The notes under the pieces: model-generated | The model's database searches: none | Seen by the model: the letters and a program-made list of their open reading frames with translations, nothing else | What the model was told of the DNA's origin: nothing | Origin: Parabacteroides merdae ATCC 43184 | GTDB lineage: Bacteria; Bacteroidota; Bacteroidia; Bacteroidales; Tannerellaceae | Reading direction: 5' to 3' | Length of the DNA: 64,000 nt | NCBI RefSeq assembly: GCF_025151215.1 | Contig: NZ_CP102286.1 | Span: 4,092,001 to 4,156,000, forward strand | Part shown: one piece after another, positions 47,037 through 56,054 of the stretch | Position numbering within the stretch: position 1 is the stretch's first letter | How the letters are laid out: every line of letters starts with the position of its first letter | Made by a program: the position numbers and the translations under genes

Positions 47037-49088
47037 ATGAAAATACAACTATTAATCATAAGTCTGTTGTTTATGACAAATGGCTTCTGTGCCCGTGGCT
47101 TGGACAAGGCGTTTCAGCTCCTGCCCCAACCTCAATCTGTCGAACTGCTTCCGGGAAAAGGAATTATGTATACCGATCTTAAATTTGTATCGGCCGCATC
47201 AGACACACTTGTCCCTATATTGGGAGCGTTGACGGATGTCCTTCCCCGTGCAGGACATATGGGAAAGGGATTGTTCTTACAACTTTCCGAATCGAACGTG
47301 CCTGATTCGCCCGAAGGATATGTTTTGGAGGTGAATGATAAAGGTGTGACAGTCACGGCCCGCACAGAAGCCGGACTGTTTTACGGTTGCCAAACGTTAG
47401 AGCAGTTGTTGGAAGATAGCCGGGATTTTGACCTGGAAATTCCGCAGATGAAGATAACTGATTATCCGGCTATCGCCTACCGTGCCGTCCATCTTGATAC
47501 GAAGCATCATCTGGACCGGATGGAATATTATTACCGGATGATCGACAGGTTGGCACGTTATAAAGTGAATGCGATTATCTGGGAACTGGAAGATAAACTG
47601 CGCTTTACTCGCCGTCCGGAAGTCGCAGCTCCGAATGCGATCAGCAAGCAGGAGATGCAGGCGCTCTGCCGGTATGCGAAGGAACGGAATGTCGAGATCT
47701 GTCCACTTGTGCAAGGACTCGGCCATGCCGGTTTTATATTGAAACATCATTGGGAACTGCGTGAGAATCCGGACAGCGATTGGGAATTCTGTCCGTCCGA
47801 TCCGCGTACATACGAGGTGCAGTTCGATCTTTATCTGGATGCGCTTGAAGCCATGCCGTACGGGAAATATCTGCATGTCGGTGGGGATGAGATCACGGCG
47901 ATCGGAATCGACGACCGTTGCAAGGCTACAGGCAAGACTGCTTTCGAATTGCAGATGATCTGGTTGAAGAATGTCTGCCAGTTTGCTGTAGACCATGGTC
48001 GTATTCCTATATTTTGGGATGATATGCCGTTAAAATATGCCGGTATATGGGAACTTGCGTTAAGCGATAAATCCGAAGAGGAAGTGGTGAAGGTCTGGAA
48101 CACCGACAAACTGGATGAGGCGATCGGTTTGTTTCCGAAAGAATGCGTGTATATGCGTTGGAAATATGAGGATGCGACGACGCCTGCCCATCGACGCCTT
48201 TTGGAATGGTATCATGATAAGGGGCTGAAGGTGATGGGGGCGACGGCTGCTTCTGCCGGTGACTCGCCTTTTATGCCGCGCCGGAATACCCGTTCGGAAT
48301 ACGTGAAAGGATTCAGCCAGTTGGTTGCCGACAATCAACTGGAAGGAATATTGGCGACTGCTTGGGATGACGGTTCGCCGCATCTGGAAACGGTATGGAG
48401 GGGGTTCATTGCACAAGGAGAATTCGGTTGGAATCCGTCGGCACGGGATATCGAAGCGTTTAAAAAAGCACATGCACAGCGGGAATATGGTTTTCGCCCG
48501 GAGGATAACCGGATGGCCTTTCTGGATGAACTGGAGAAGGCGGTCTTTTTCTTCGATGGCGCGTTGGTGACTTCCGGACGCCGCAATCCGGCGTGGGGCA
48601 CGACTGCTTTCACATTGATGGAGTTGCCGGACAAGACGAAACCGGGGGCATGGAGCGAACTGTATAAAGATAAAATTGCACAGGCAAAGATTGAAGCCGG
48701 ACGTTACGAGAAGATAGTCCAGGGTATCAGAACGGCGCAGGCGGAGGCATTACGCAATCGCTATACGCTGCAAGTCTATGAACAGACGAATAACCTGCAA
48801 AACTATCCGGTGCGCCTCATCCTGGCCTTGAACGCTTATGACACGGCAAAGGACGATGCAGCCCGGGAAGCGGCTTTGGAGAAAGTCGCAGAGGTGTGTA
48901 GTTATTTCGATGTCATGCGCTCCAACCTGGAATCGGTCTATTCCGAAACTCGCTTCATGGAGCAGCCTGAAGGTTTCATCTCTGATCTGAACCATCACAA
49001 TCATCTGGCTTCTAAAACGAACAATAGCGATTGGTGGTATTATTACGAGATTCCGATGGTGAAGAAAGTCCGCGCGTGGATGAAATAG
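47037..49088 (+). CDS. GH20 beta-N-acetylhexosaminidase
   Basis: 683 residues from 47037, where a clean signal peptide begins (MKIQLLIISLLFMTNGFC). The N-terminal GH20b-type domain (FQLLPQPQSVELLPGKG ... GVTVTARTEAGLFYGCQTLEQLL) precedes the catalytic barrel, with YRAVHLDTKHHLDRMEYYYRMIDRLARYKVNAIIWE, CPLVQGLGHAGFILKH and the catalytic Asp-Glu pair in LHVGGDE (D284, E285). The enzyme removes terminal beta-linked GlcNAc or GalNAc by substrate-assisted retention. It is the first enzyme of the GH20-GH2-GH16 set. Confidence 0.9.
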   Translation: MKIQLLIISLLFMTNGFCARGLDKAFQLLPQPQSVELLPGKGIMYTDLKFVSAASDTLVPILGALTDVLPRAGHMGKGLFLQLSESNVPDSPEGYVLEVNDKGVTVTARTEAGLFYGCQTLEQLLEDSRDFDLEIPQMKITDYPAIAYRAVHLDTKHHLDRMEYYYRMIDRLARYKVNAIIWELEDKLRFTRRPEVAAPNAISKQEMQALCRYAKERNVEICPLVQGLGHAGFILKHHWELRENPDSDWEFCPSDPRTYEVQFDLYLDALEAMPYGKYLHVGGDEITAIGIDDRCKATGKTAFELQMIWLKNVCQFAVDHGRIPIFWDDMPLKYAGIWELALSDKSEEEVVKVWNTDKLDEAIGLFPKECVYMRWKYEDATTPAHRRLLEWYHDKGLKVMGATAASAGDSPFMPRRNTRSEYVKGFSQLVADNQLEGILATAWDDGSPHLETVWRGFIAQGEFGWNPSARDIEAFKKAHAQREYGFRPEDNRMAFLDELEKAVFFFDGALVTSGRRNPAWGTTAFTLMELPDKTKPGAWSELYKDKIAQAKIEAGRYEKIVQGIRTAQAEALRNRYTLQVYEQTNNLQNYPVRLILALNAYDTAKDDAAREAALEKVAEVCSYFDVMRSNLESVYSETRFMEQPEGFISDLNHHNHLASKTNNSDWWYYYEIPMVKKVRAWMK

Positions 49089-49102
49089 TCGTACGGAATG
49101 AC

Positions 49103-49270
49103 CAAAAAAATAATTTGGACACTTTGTACGACATCAAACCCTTCAAAAAAATGAATTGGACACTTTGTGGCTTACAAAACGTCCCCTCAAAATAATTTGA
49201 ACACTTTGTACAGCTTCAAAACGTTCAAAAAAATATTTTGGCCTCATTGAAGTACTTCAATGGCCTCACT
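49103..49270. repeat. Four tandem 41-bp repeats plus palindrome
   Basis: Units with TTGGACACTTTGT-like cores start at 49115, 49156, 49197 (TTGAACACTTTGT) and 49238 (TTGGCCTCATTGA, diverged), exactly 41 bp apart and separated by A-rich tracts (CAAAAAAAT). The last merges into an 18-base perfect palindrome CATTGAAGTACTTCAATG. It lies in the 328-bp gap between the GH20 and GH2 genes, otherwise without a gene or recognised promoter. Confidence 0.85.
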
Positions 49271-49416
49271 GGAGATTTCGGGGGCGTTGTCGGGCGACAA
49301 TAAGAACAAACGATCTGTTCTAATGATGCATAAAAATAAAATGGTGTAAATCATCATTTATGTGTACGTCATTATATTAATATATCACTTAATGAAAAAT
49401 TATAAATATTCATATC

Positions 49417-52077
49417 ATGAAGAAAATTACATTCAGTATCCTGTTTGTCTGGCTTAGCCTGTCCCTGTGGGCAGCCCGGCAGCCGGAGTTTTCGACAGCC
49501 GGCTTTTTCCGCCTCGATAATAGCGGGCGGGAAGTCTATTCGATGAATCCTGCCTGGCGCTTCCATAAAGGTGCGGTGGAAGGTGCGGAAACAAAAGAAT
49601 TTAATGATAAAGACTGGACGGTTGTCTCCCTGCCGGACGGTATCGAATATTTGCCGACCGAGGCGAGTGGTTGTATCAATTACCAAGGGGAGGTCTGGTA
49701 TCGCAAGCATTTTACGCCCGATGCCGCTCTGAAAGGGAAGAAACTTTTTCTGCATTTCGAGGCCATTATGGGCAAAAGTAAGGTGTTCGTGAACGGCAAA
49801 CTGTTGACGGAGCATTTCGGCGGTTACCTGCCTGTCATAGCCGATGTGACGGATGTGCTGGATTGGAATGGCGATAATGTGATTGCCGTCTGGGCGGATA
49901 ACAGCGACGATCCTTCCTATCCTCCCGGAAAGGCGCAGGACGTGTTGGACTATACCTATTTCGGCGGCATCTACCGGGATTGCTGGTTGATCGCGCATAA
50001 CAATGTGTTTATCACCGATCCAAATTATGAAAACGAGGTAGCAGGAGGCGGCTTGTTCGTCGCTTTCGGAAAGGTTTCGGATGCCTTGGCGGAAGTTCAG
50101 TTAAAGATACATGTGCGCAATGCTACGAAGAACCCTTTTTCCGGTCGGGTGGAATATATGCTGTTGCAGCCGGATGGCACCGAAGTCGCCCGGCTGAGTG
50201 ACAAGATACAGGTGAAGGTGGGTAGGGCAACTACTGTTTCCGACCGGATGCCGGTGAAGCAGCCGATGCTTTGGACCCCTTCGACACCGACCTTGTATAA
50301 CCTGCTGGTGCGGGTACTTGATAAGGAAGGAAATGTGATCGACGGTTACCGCCGCCGTATCGGAATCCGCAGCATTGAGTTTAAAGGGAAAGACGGCTTC
50401 TACCTGAATGGCAGACCGTACGGCAAACCGTTGATCGGAGCTAACCGCCACCAGGATTTTGCGGTTGTCGGAAACGCTGTCGCAAATAGTATTCATTGGC
50501 GGGATGCCAAGAAACTGAAAGATGTCGGGATGGAGATCATCCGTAATGCTCACTGTCCGCAAGATCCGGCTTTTATGGACGCCTGCGATGAGTTGGGCTT
50601 GTTCGTGATCGTCAATACGCCCGGCTGGCAGTTCTGGAATGACGCGCCCGAATTTGCACAGCGTGTGTATAGCGATATCCGCAATGTCGTGCGCCGCGAC
50701 CGTAACCATCCTTCGGTCTGGCTGTGGGAACCGATCCTGAACGAGACTTGGTATCCGGCTGATTTCGCCAAGAACACCCGTGATATCGTGGATGCCGAAT
50801 ATCCGTATCCTTATTGTTATAGCGGAAGTGACAGCGAAGCACGCGGGCATGAGAATTTCCCGGTCTATTTTGCCCATCCCGCCAATATGCAGGATGCTTC
50901 GAAAGAGATCGATCCGACGAAGACCTACTTTACCCGCGAATGGGGCGACAATGTGGATGATTGGAGCTCACACAATTCGCCGAGTCGTGTAGCCCGTAAC
51001 TGGGGAGAACAGCCGATGCGCGTACAGGCACAGCATTATGCCTGCCCTTATTATCCGGTGACCAGCTACGATGTTCTTTATAAGCAGTCTCCGCAGCATG
51101 TCGGCGGTTGTCTCTGGCATTCGTTCGACCATCAGCGCGGTTACCATCCTGATCCTTTCTATGGTGGTTTGATGGATGTCTTCCGCCAGCCGAAATATTC
51201 ATATTATATGTTTATGGCGCAACGTCCGGCAGTCAAGAATGACCGAAATGCCGGAAGCGGGCCGATGGTGTATATCGCCCATGAGATGACGCCTTTCTCC
51301 GGCAAGGATGTAACGGTCTATTCCAATTGTGACGAGGTTCGTCTCACGTTCAACAAGGGTGGAAAGACTTATACTTATAAGAAAGACAAGAACCGTCCCG
51401 GAATGCCTTCTCCGGTTATCACTTTCCCGGATGTCTATGATTTTATGGTGGACAAGGCTTTTTCAAGAACTCAAAAACAAGATGATGTCTATCTGCTTGC
51501 CGAGGGTTTGATCGACGGCAAGGTCGTAGCTACACATAAAGTCGTACCTGCCCGTCGCCCCGAAAAAATCCTGTTGTGGATGGATAATGAAGGCACGGAC
51601 CTGAAAGCCGATGGTTCCGATTTCGTTACGGTAGTGGCAGCCGTCGCTGATAAGAATGGGAATATCAAACGGCTGAATAACTATAATATCCGTTTTTCTA
51701 TTGAAGGTGAAGGACGTTTGTTAGGTGGTCCAGGAGTACTGGCAAATCCGGTTCCCGTAAAATGGGGAACTGCGCCTGTCTTGGTTCAGTCTACCTTGAA
51801 ACCGGGTAAGATACGGATTACGGCGAGTGTCCTGTTCGAAGGTTCGCAAATGCCGATAAGTGGTGAACTTGAGTTCGAATCGAAGCCGTCTGTTTTCCCG
51901 TTGGTCTATGATGCTGCGGATGCTGCCCGCATCCCGCTTGGTAGTGCTTCGGCCGGACAGAACACCGCTTCCAAAACGGATGCAGAACGGGAAGTGGAAC
52001 GTCTGCGCAAGGAGTTGAACACCTTGAAACTTAAAGAGGTGGAACGGCAGCAGTCGGAGTTTGGTGAAAAAGAGTAG
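49417..52077 (+). CDS. GH2 glycosidase, beta-galactosidase type
   Basis: 886 residues with a signal peptide (ITFSILFVWLSLSLWAA). Jelly-roll sugar-binding domain (~30-200, NPAWRFHKGAVEGAETKEFNDKDWTVVSLPDG; WYRKHFTPDAALKGKKLFLHFEAIM), immunoglobulin-like domain, then the TIM barrel with IGANRHQDFAVVGNAV, HPSVWLWEPILNETWY (acid/base E443) and YFTREWGD (nucleophile E508). C-terminal beta domains end in a predicted coiled coil (REVERLRKELNTLKLKEVERQQ), an unusual tail. Beta-galactosidase is the best guess, but beta-glucuronidase or other GH2 activity cannot be excluded. Likely periplasmic. Confidence 0.88.
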   Translation: MKKITFSILFVWLSLSLWAARQPEFSTAGFFRLDNSGREVYSMNPAWRFHKGAVEGAETKEFNDKDWTVVSLPDGIEYLPTEASGCINYQGEVWYRKHFTPDAALKGKKLFLHFEAIMGKSKVFVNGKLLTEHFGGYLPVIADVTDVLDWNGDNVIAVWADNSDDPSYPPGKAQDVLDYTYFGGIYRDCWLIAHNNVFITDPNYENEVAGGGLFVAFGKVSDALAEVQLKIHVRNATKNPFSGRVEYMLLQPDGTEVARLSDKIQVKVGRATTVSDRMPVKQPMLWTPSTPTLYNLLVRVLDKEGNVIDGYRRRIGIRSIEFKGKDGFYLNGRPYGKPLIGANRHQDFAVVGNAVANSIHWRDAKKLKDVGMEIIRNAHCPQDPAFMDACDELGLFVIVNTPGWQFWNDAPEFAQRVYSDIRNVVRRDRNHPSVWLWEPILNETWYPADFAKNTRDIVDAEYPYPYCYSGSDSEARGHENFPVYFAHPANMQDASKEIDPTKTYFTREWGDNVDDWSSHNSPSRVARNWGEQPMRVQAQHYACPYYPVTSYDVLYKQSPQHVGGCLWHSFDHQRGYHPDPFYGGLMDVFRQPKYSYYMFMAQRPAVKNDRNAGSGPMVYIAHEMTPFSGKDVTVYSNCDEVRLTFNKGGKTYTYKKDKNRPGMPSPVITFPDVYDFMVDKAFSRTQKQDDVYLLAEGLIDGKVVATHKVVPARRPEKILLWMDNEGTDLKADGSDFVTVVAAVADKNGNIKRLNNYNIRFSIEGEGRLLGGPGVLANPVPVKWGTAPVLVQSTLKPGKIRITASVLFEGSQMPISGELEFESKPSVFPLVYDAADAARIPLGSASAGQNTASKTDAEREVERLRKELNTLKLKEVERQQSEFGEKE

Positions 52078-52107
52078 TTATAAAATGCAGAGGTACGGAG
52101 TTGGATG

Positions 52108-52138
52108 TTTAAAATGAACAGGATTCTCTGTACCTTTG
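52108..52138 (+). promoter_or_regulatory. Promoter of GH16 gene
   Basis: TTTA (52108-52111, one off TTTG), a 19-bp spacer and TACCTTTG (52131-52138) match the Bacteroidales promoter, 48 bp before the preferred start at 52187. Confidence 0.65.
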
Positions 52139-52186
52139 CGTTGAAAAGAACTATTTTTGCAAAAAAATAAAAATAGGTTGATAATA

Positions 52187-52975
52187 ATGAAGCAAGGATT
52201 ATTCACATTAGGACTGTCAGTGGCTCTGTCGATTATGGCAGGTTGCCGGTCGCAACAGGAAGGGTGGAAATTGGTTTGGGAGGAAAACTTCGACCAGGAG
52301 GATCATTTCGATGAGGCTTCGTGGAGTAAGATACCGCGTGGAAAGTCAGACTGGAATAATTATATGTCGGACTTCGATTCCTGCTATACTATGCGCGATG
52401 GCAATTTGGTTTTGCGTGGATTAGTCAATTACAGTTTGCCGGCTGACACGGCTCCTTTTATCACGGGGGGCGTTTATACGAAGGGCAAGGTCGGTTTTTC
52501 CGACGGGCGCCTGGATATCCGTGCCAAGTTGTATGGGGCAACTGGCGCATGGCCAGCATTCTGGTTGTTGCCAGAAAATGAGGGTTGGCCGAATGGTGGC
52601 GAGATCGACATCATGGAACGCTTGAATAATGATACGATTGCTTATCAGACCGTTCATTCTGCCTATACGTACACTTTGGGAATCAAAGATAACCCGAAGC
52701 AGGGCGGTATCGGTTTTATCAACCGCGATGATTATAATGTCTATAGTGTAGAAATGTATCAGGACAGTCTCGTTTTCTTTATCAACGAAACCCGCACCTT
52801 CGCTTATCCTCGCATCGAGACGGACAAGGAAGGCCAGTTCCCGTTCACAGACAAAAAGTTTTATCTGTTGCTCGACATGCAGTTAGGCGGAAGCTGGGTA
52901 GGAGCAGTCGATTCATCGGATCTGCCTGTCGAGATGGAGATCGACTGGGTGCGTTTCTATCAGAAGAAGAAATGA
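52187..52975 (+). CDS. GH16 endo-beta-glycanase lipoprotein
   Basis: 262 residues from 52187 (an ATG at 52157 lies in the same frame). Lipoprotein signal (MKQGLFTLGLSVALSIMAGC), so probably anchored on the surface. GH16 motifs: VWEENFDQED, SDGRLDIRAKLYGATGAWPAFWLLP and the catalytic GEIDIMER (E139, D141, E144), followed by AYQTVHS and a final MEIDWVRFYQK. Known activities include laminarinase, agarase and the endo-beta-1,4-galactosidase O-glycanases of mucin degraders. With GH20 and GH2 beside it the last is the most sensible guess. Confidence 0.9.
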   Translation: MKQGLFTLGLSVALSIMAGCRSQQEGWKLVWEENFDQEDHFDEASWSKIPRGKSDWNNYMSDFDSCYTMRDGNLVLRGLVNYSLPADTAPFITGGVYTKGKVGFSDGRLDIRAKLYGATGAWPAFWLLPENEGWPNGGEIDIMERLNNDTIAYQTVHSAYTYTLGIKDNPKQGGIGFINRDDYNVYSVEMYQDSLVFFINETRTFAYPRIETDKEGQFPFTDKKFYLLLDMQLGGSWVGAVDSSDLPVEMEIDWVRFYQKKK

Positions 52976-53125
52976 AAAGGGGAGGGGGTATTCGGATAAA
53001 TCGGACAACTTGGAGATGATCGCCTTTTTTAGCGATTGGAGTTCATTACTTAATATCCACCAGATAACATCAATATCAATTTCAAAATAATGATGGACCA
53101 CAATGTCCCGCAGACCTTTAATTCT
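52976..53125 (-). pseudogene. HepT-like (DUF86) toxin fragment
   Basis: On the minus strand a short frame encodes KGLRDIVVHHYFEIDIDV and then IWWILSNELQSLKKAI. This matches the C-terminal half of HepT/DUF86 proteins with the active-site pattern R-x4-H-x-Y (R-DIVV-H-H-Y). The frame is stopped by TAA just upstream of base 53125, and downstream runs antisense into the GH16 gene. No N-terminal part and no MntA nucleotidyltransferase gene are found. It is therefore a decayed piece, at the right edge of the accessory block before sufS. Confidence 0.65.
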
Positions 53126-53242
53126 TTATCATGACACATCTTAGAGTGTTTCCGTTTGAAACAAAAGCATAAATTTGATTAGTACAAACAAAACTTTTAG
53201 CTTATAAACTGTATGAATAGTATATTTTACTGTTAAACATAC

Positions 53243-53250
53243 TATCTTTG
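53243..53250 (+). promoter_or_regulatory. -7 promoter box of sufS
   Basis: TATCTTTG matches TAnnTTTG, 31 bp before sufS. A -33 element is not evident at 19 bp. It would let sufS be transcribed apart from sufBCD. Confidence 0.55.
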
Positions 53251-53281
53251 ACGCTTGTTATTAAGTTAAATAGTTACAGTC

Positions 53282-54496
53282 ATGTTAGATGTACAGTCTA
53301 TCCGGAAGGATTTCCCGATTCTGGATCATAAGATATACGATAAGCCGCTTATTTACTTCGACAACGGAGCGACAACCCAGAAGCCACGCTGTGTGGTGGA
53401 AAAGATCGAGAGTGGCTATTATAATGTGAATGCCAATATTCACCGCGGCGTTCATTTCCTGAGCCAGGCGGCGACGGAAGCGCATGAGGATGCACGCAAG
53501 ACCGTGCAGCAATTCCTGAACGCCCGCTCTTCCAACGAGATTATTTTCACGCGTGGGACGACAGAGGCGATCAACCTGATTGCTTCCAGCTTTACCGACG
53601 AATGTATGTCGGCCGGTGACGAAGTGATCGTTTCGGTGATGGAACACCATTCCAATATCGTTCCCTGGCAGATACAGGCTGCCCGTAAAGGGATCACGTT
53701 GAAAGTGATTCCGATGAATGAAAAAGGCGAGTTGTGCATGGACACGTTCCGTAGTCTTTTTTCGGAACGGACAAAACTTGTCTCGGTTACACATGTGTCG
53801 AATGTGCTCGGTACGATCAATCCGGTAAAGGAGATTATCGAAGAAGCCCATAATCACGAGGTTCCGGTACTGATCGACGGAGCGCAAGCCGTTCCCCATC
53901 TGAAAGTGGATGTGCAGGATTTGGATGCCGAGTTCTATGTGTTCTCCGGTCATAAGATTTACGGTCCTACCGGTATCGGTGTCCTGTATGGCAAGGAAGA
54001 ATGGCTGGACAAGTTGCCTCCGTACCAGGGAGGAGGGGAGATGATTGCTTCCGTGTCTTTTGAAAAGACGACTTTCAACGAATTGCCTTTCAAGTTCGAG
54101 GCCGGAACGCCTGATTATATAGGAAGTACGGCTTTGGCGGAAGCCTTGCGCTATGTTGGTCGTTTGGGAATGGACAATATTGCGGCCTATGAAGACGAGT
54201 TGCTTCGTTATGCGACCGATAAGCTGAATGCGATCGACGGTATGCGCATTTTCGGACAGGCGGCGCATAAAGGGGCGGTACTTTCTTTTCTGGTAGGCAA
54301 TATCCATCATTATGATATGGGGATGTTGCTGGACCGTTTGGGCATTGCAGTCCGTACCGGACATCATTGTGCCCAGCCGTTGATGCAGGATTTAGGTATT
54401 GAGGGGACGGTTCGAGCCTCTTTCTCGTTCTATAATACAAAAGAAGAAATAGACGCTTTTGCCGCCGGTATCGAACGGGTGCGGAAGATGTTCTGA
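53282..54496 (+). CDS. sufS: Cysteine desulfurase SufS
   Basis: 404 residues, type II (SufS-like) cysteine desulfurase. PLP-binding lysine K225 in SGHKIYGPTG, the RGTTEAINLIA and VSVMEHHSNIVPWQ blocks, the SufS-type beta-hairpin insertion (PPYQGGGEMIASVSFEKTTFNELPFKFEAGTPD) and the sulfur-accepting Cys363 in RTGHHCAQPLM are present. It takes sulfur from cysteine and hands it to SufE and then SufBCD. It stands 27.5 kb from sufD here; SufE is encoded 1.7 kb downstream on the other strand. Confidence 0.96.
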   Translation: MLDVQSIRKDFPILDHKIYDKPLIYFDNGATTQKPRCVVEKIESGYYNVNANIHRGVHFLSQAATEAHEDARKTVQQFLNARSSNEIIFTRGTTEAINLIASSFTDECMSAGDEVIVSVMEHHSNIVPWQIQAARKGITLKVIPMNEKGELCMDTFRSLFSERTKLVSVTHVSNVLGTINPVKEIIEEAHNHEVPVLIDGAQAVPHLKVDVQDLDAEFYVFSGHKIYGPTGIGVLYGKEEWLDKLPPYQGGGEMIASVSFEKTTFNELPFKFEAGTPDYIGSTALAEALRYVGRLGMDNIAAYEDELLRYATDKLNAIDGMRIFGQAAHKGAVLSFLVGNIHHYDMGMLLDRLGIAVRTGHHCAQPLMQDLGIEGTVRASFSFYNTKEEIDAFAAGIERVRKMF

Positions 54497-54501
54497 ATAT
54501 A

Positions 54502-54924
54502 TTGAATGGAGTAATAGTGATGTTGTATTACCTGAAGAAATATCCGATCTCCCTGACGATTATCGCAGTGGTGATCTATCTCTCTTTCTTTAAACCGCCT
54601 TCTCTGGAGGTCGGAAAAATCGTGGGGATAGACAAGGTGGCTCATCTCTGTATGTATGCCGGCTTGTCCGGTATGCTGTGGATCGAGTTCCTGCGCAACC
54701 ATCGCAAATACGACGATGTGTTGTGGCATGCTTGGATCGGAGCCGTCCTGTGCCCGGTCTTGATGAGCGGAGCAATCGAACTTTTGCAGGAATATTGTAC
54801 GACATACCGTGGTGGCGACTGGTTCGATTTCCTTGCGAATATCTGCGGTGTTACTCTCGCTACGCTGTTTTCTTACTTCGTCCTCCGTCCCTGGATAATG
54901 AAGAGAAAGACTGGTATTCATTAG
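54502..54924 (+). CDS. VanZ-like membrane protein
   Basis: 140 residues; MLYYLKKY (54520) is a possible alternative start. Four membrane segments. KIVGIDKVAHLCMYAGLSGMLW has the VanZ-family D-K-x-x-H motif, and SGAIELLQEYCTTYRGGDWFDFLANICG has the E-x-x-Q...R...D-x-x-N pattern. VanZ proteins affect teicoplanin resistance in enterococci; outside that the role is unknown. It begins 5 bp after the sufS stop codon, so the two are co-transcribed. Confidence 0.85.
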   Translation: MNGVIVMLYYLKKYPISLTIIAVVIYLSFFKPPSLEVGKIVGIDKVAHLCMYAGLSGMLWIEFLRNHRKYDDVLWHAWIGAVLCPVLMSGAIELLQEYCTTYRGGDWFDFLANICGVTLATLFSYFVLRPWIMKRKTGIH

Positions 54925-55005
54925 TTTATGTATTTATCCATTTGTTGTGGGATTACCGACAAGATCCCGCCATTTGATGAATTTGATAGAAGAAGTTGAT
55001 TAACC

Positions 55006-55605
55006 ATGTTATTATCCTACTTAGAAGCAAATCGTATAGAGGCCGGCTGTGATGAGGCCGGCCGTGGATGTTTGGCGGGTTCGGTGTATGCCGCTGCGGT
55101 TATCTTACCGCCGGACTTTCATAATGAAGATTTAAATGACAGCAAGCAATTGAGCGAAAAGAAACGTTATGCACTCCGTCCGATTATCGAGCGGGAGGCG
55201 ATTGCTTGGGCTGTTGGTATCGTTACGCCTGAAGAAATCGACAGGATCAATATCCTGAAAGCCTCTTTCCTTGCCATGCACCGGGCCATTGACCAGTTGA
55301 AGGTCAAGCCGGAACATTTGTTGATCGACGGGAACCGCTTTACGCCTTATCCCGGTCTCAAACATACGACTGTCGTAAAAGGAGACGGCAAATATCTAAG
55401 CATTGCCGCCGCTTCCATCCTGGCGAAAACCTATCGTGACGATTATATGGACAGTCTCGACCGGGAATATCCCGCCTATCATTGGAAGGAAAACAAAGGC
55501 TATCCCACAAAAGCCCATCGTGAAGCCATCCGGGAATGCGGGATAACTCCTTATCATCGCAAGACATTTACTTTGCTGCCGGAACAGTTGGAGTTGAAGT
55601 TCTGA
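55006..55605 (+). CDS. rnhB: Ribonuclease HII
   Basis: 199 residues. Motifs in order: [22 protein letters not shown] (acidic D-E pair), [21 protein letters not shown] (third Asp), [26 protein letters not shown] (fourth acidic site) and the C-terminal [21 protein letters not shown]. It cleaves RNA in RNA-DNA hybrids and at single ribonucleotides in DNA. All active-site residues seem present. It follows the VanZ gene by 81 bp. Confidence 0.96.
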   Translation: MLLSYLEANRIEAGCDEAGRGCLAGSVYAAAVILPPDFHNEDLNDSKQLSEKKRYALRPIIEREAIAWAVGIVTPEEIDRINILKASFLAMHRAIDQLKVKPEHLLIDGNRFTPYPGLKHTTVVKGDGKYLSIAAASILAKTYRDDYMDSLDREYPAYHWKENKGYPTKAHREAIRECGITPYHRKTFTLLPEQLELKF

Positions 55606-55613
55606 CGGAATTT

Positions 55614-55850
55614 TTATTTTTGTTTCTGTTTGATCAGCATGATGACCGGATTGGAATCTTCTTTCAATTCGGAGGCGATTTCTTTCAGTTTACCTTTTAG
55701 CCGATCTCTCTCATAATCATGAATGAGATCTGCCGCTTCTAAATGTTGCCAGGAAGGAATTTCGCCATTTATCGGTCTTCTTGAATTTAAGTAGACTGTT
55801 TCTTCGTCGGTATAATCTCCATTATAGACTTTGCTTCTGAAGAAAGCCTT
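55614..55850 (-). pseudogene. Remnant of 6-bladed beta-propeller-type protein
   Basis: A minus-strand frame of 78 codons with no start codon is bounded by TAA at 55851-55853 upstream. It reads FFRSKVYNGDYTDEE, then INGEIPSWQHLEAADLIHDY and KEIASELKEDSNPVIMLIK before a stop at 55614-55616. The ending resembles the C-terminus of Bacteroidales 6-bladed beta-propeller lipoproteins, with a helix and the motif D/E-x-NPV. Because it lacks everything N-terminal, it is taken as a leftover. The family call rests on this short end only. Confidence 0.5.
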
Positions 55851-55860
55851 TTAGGTTTTT

Positions 55861-55966
55861 CCCATTTCCTCTGTCACTGTGTCACTGATTTCTTTTTACA
55901 GGTTGATATTCAATTTGTTTCGTCTGTGATACATGCCCGTTTTCTCTATCACTGCCCTATCACCGG
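55861..55966. repeat. RTGAYAG repeat cluster (locus C)
   Basis: On the minus strand CAGTGAYAGAGRAAAYGGG occurs twice (55861-55879 and 55936-55954; 3 of 19 positions differ), with a further GTGATAG (CTATCAC on the plus strand) near 55957 and GTGACA near 55880. It lies 120 bp left of the 23-bp iterons. The locus lacks any gene for ~385 bp (55851-56235). Confidence 0.65.
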
Positions 55967-56054
55967 CAATAGCAGTTTTTCCCATCCCTGCAAATCACTC
56001 GATCATTTTCCAAAAAAAACGGCTGTAAAATAGGTAAAACCTGTTGGTTTTTAT

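Noticed and set aside
49103..49270. Tandem repeats considered as a CRISPR array
   Set aside because: Units are contiguous and decaying copies of one another, without unique spacers, and no cas gene is present.
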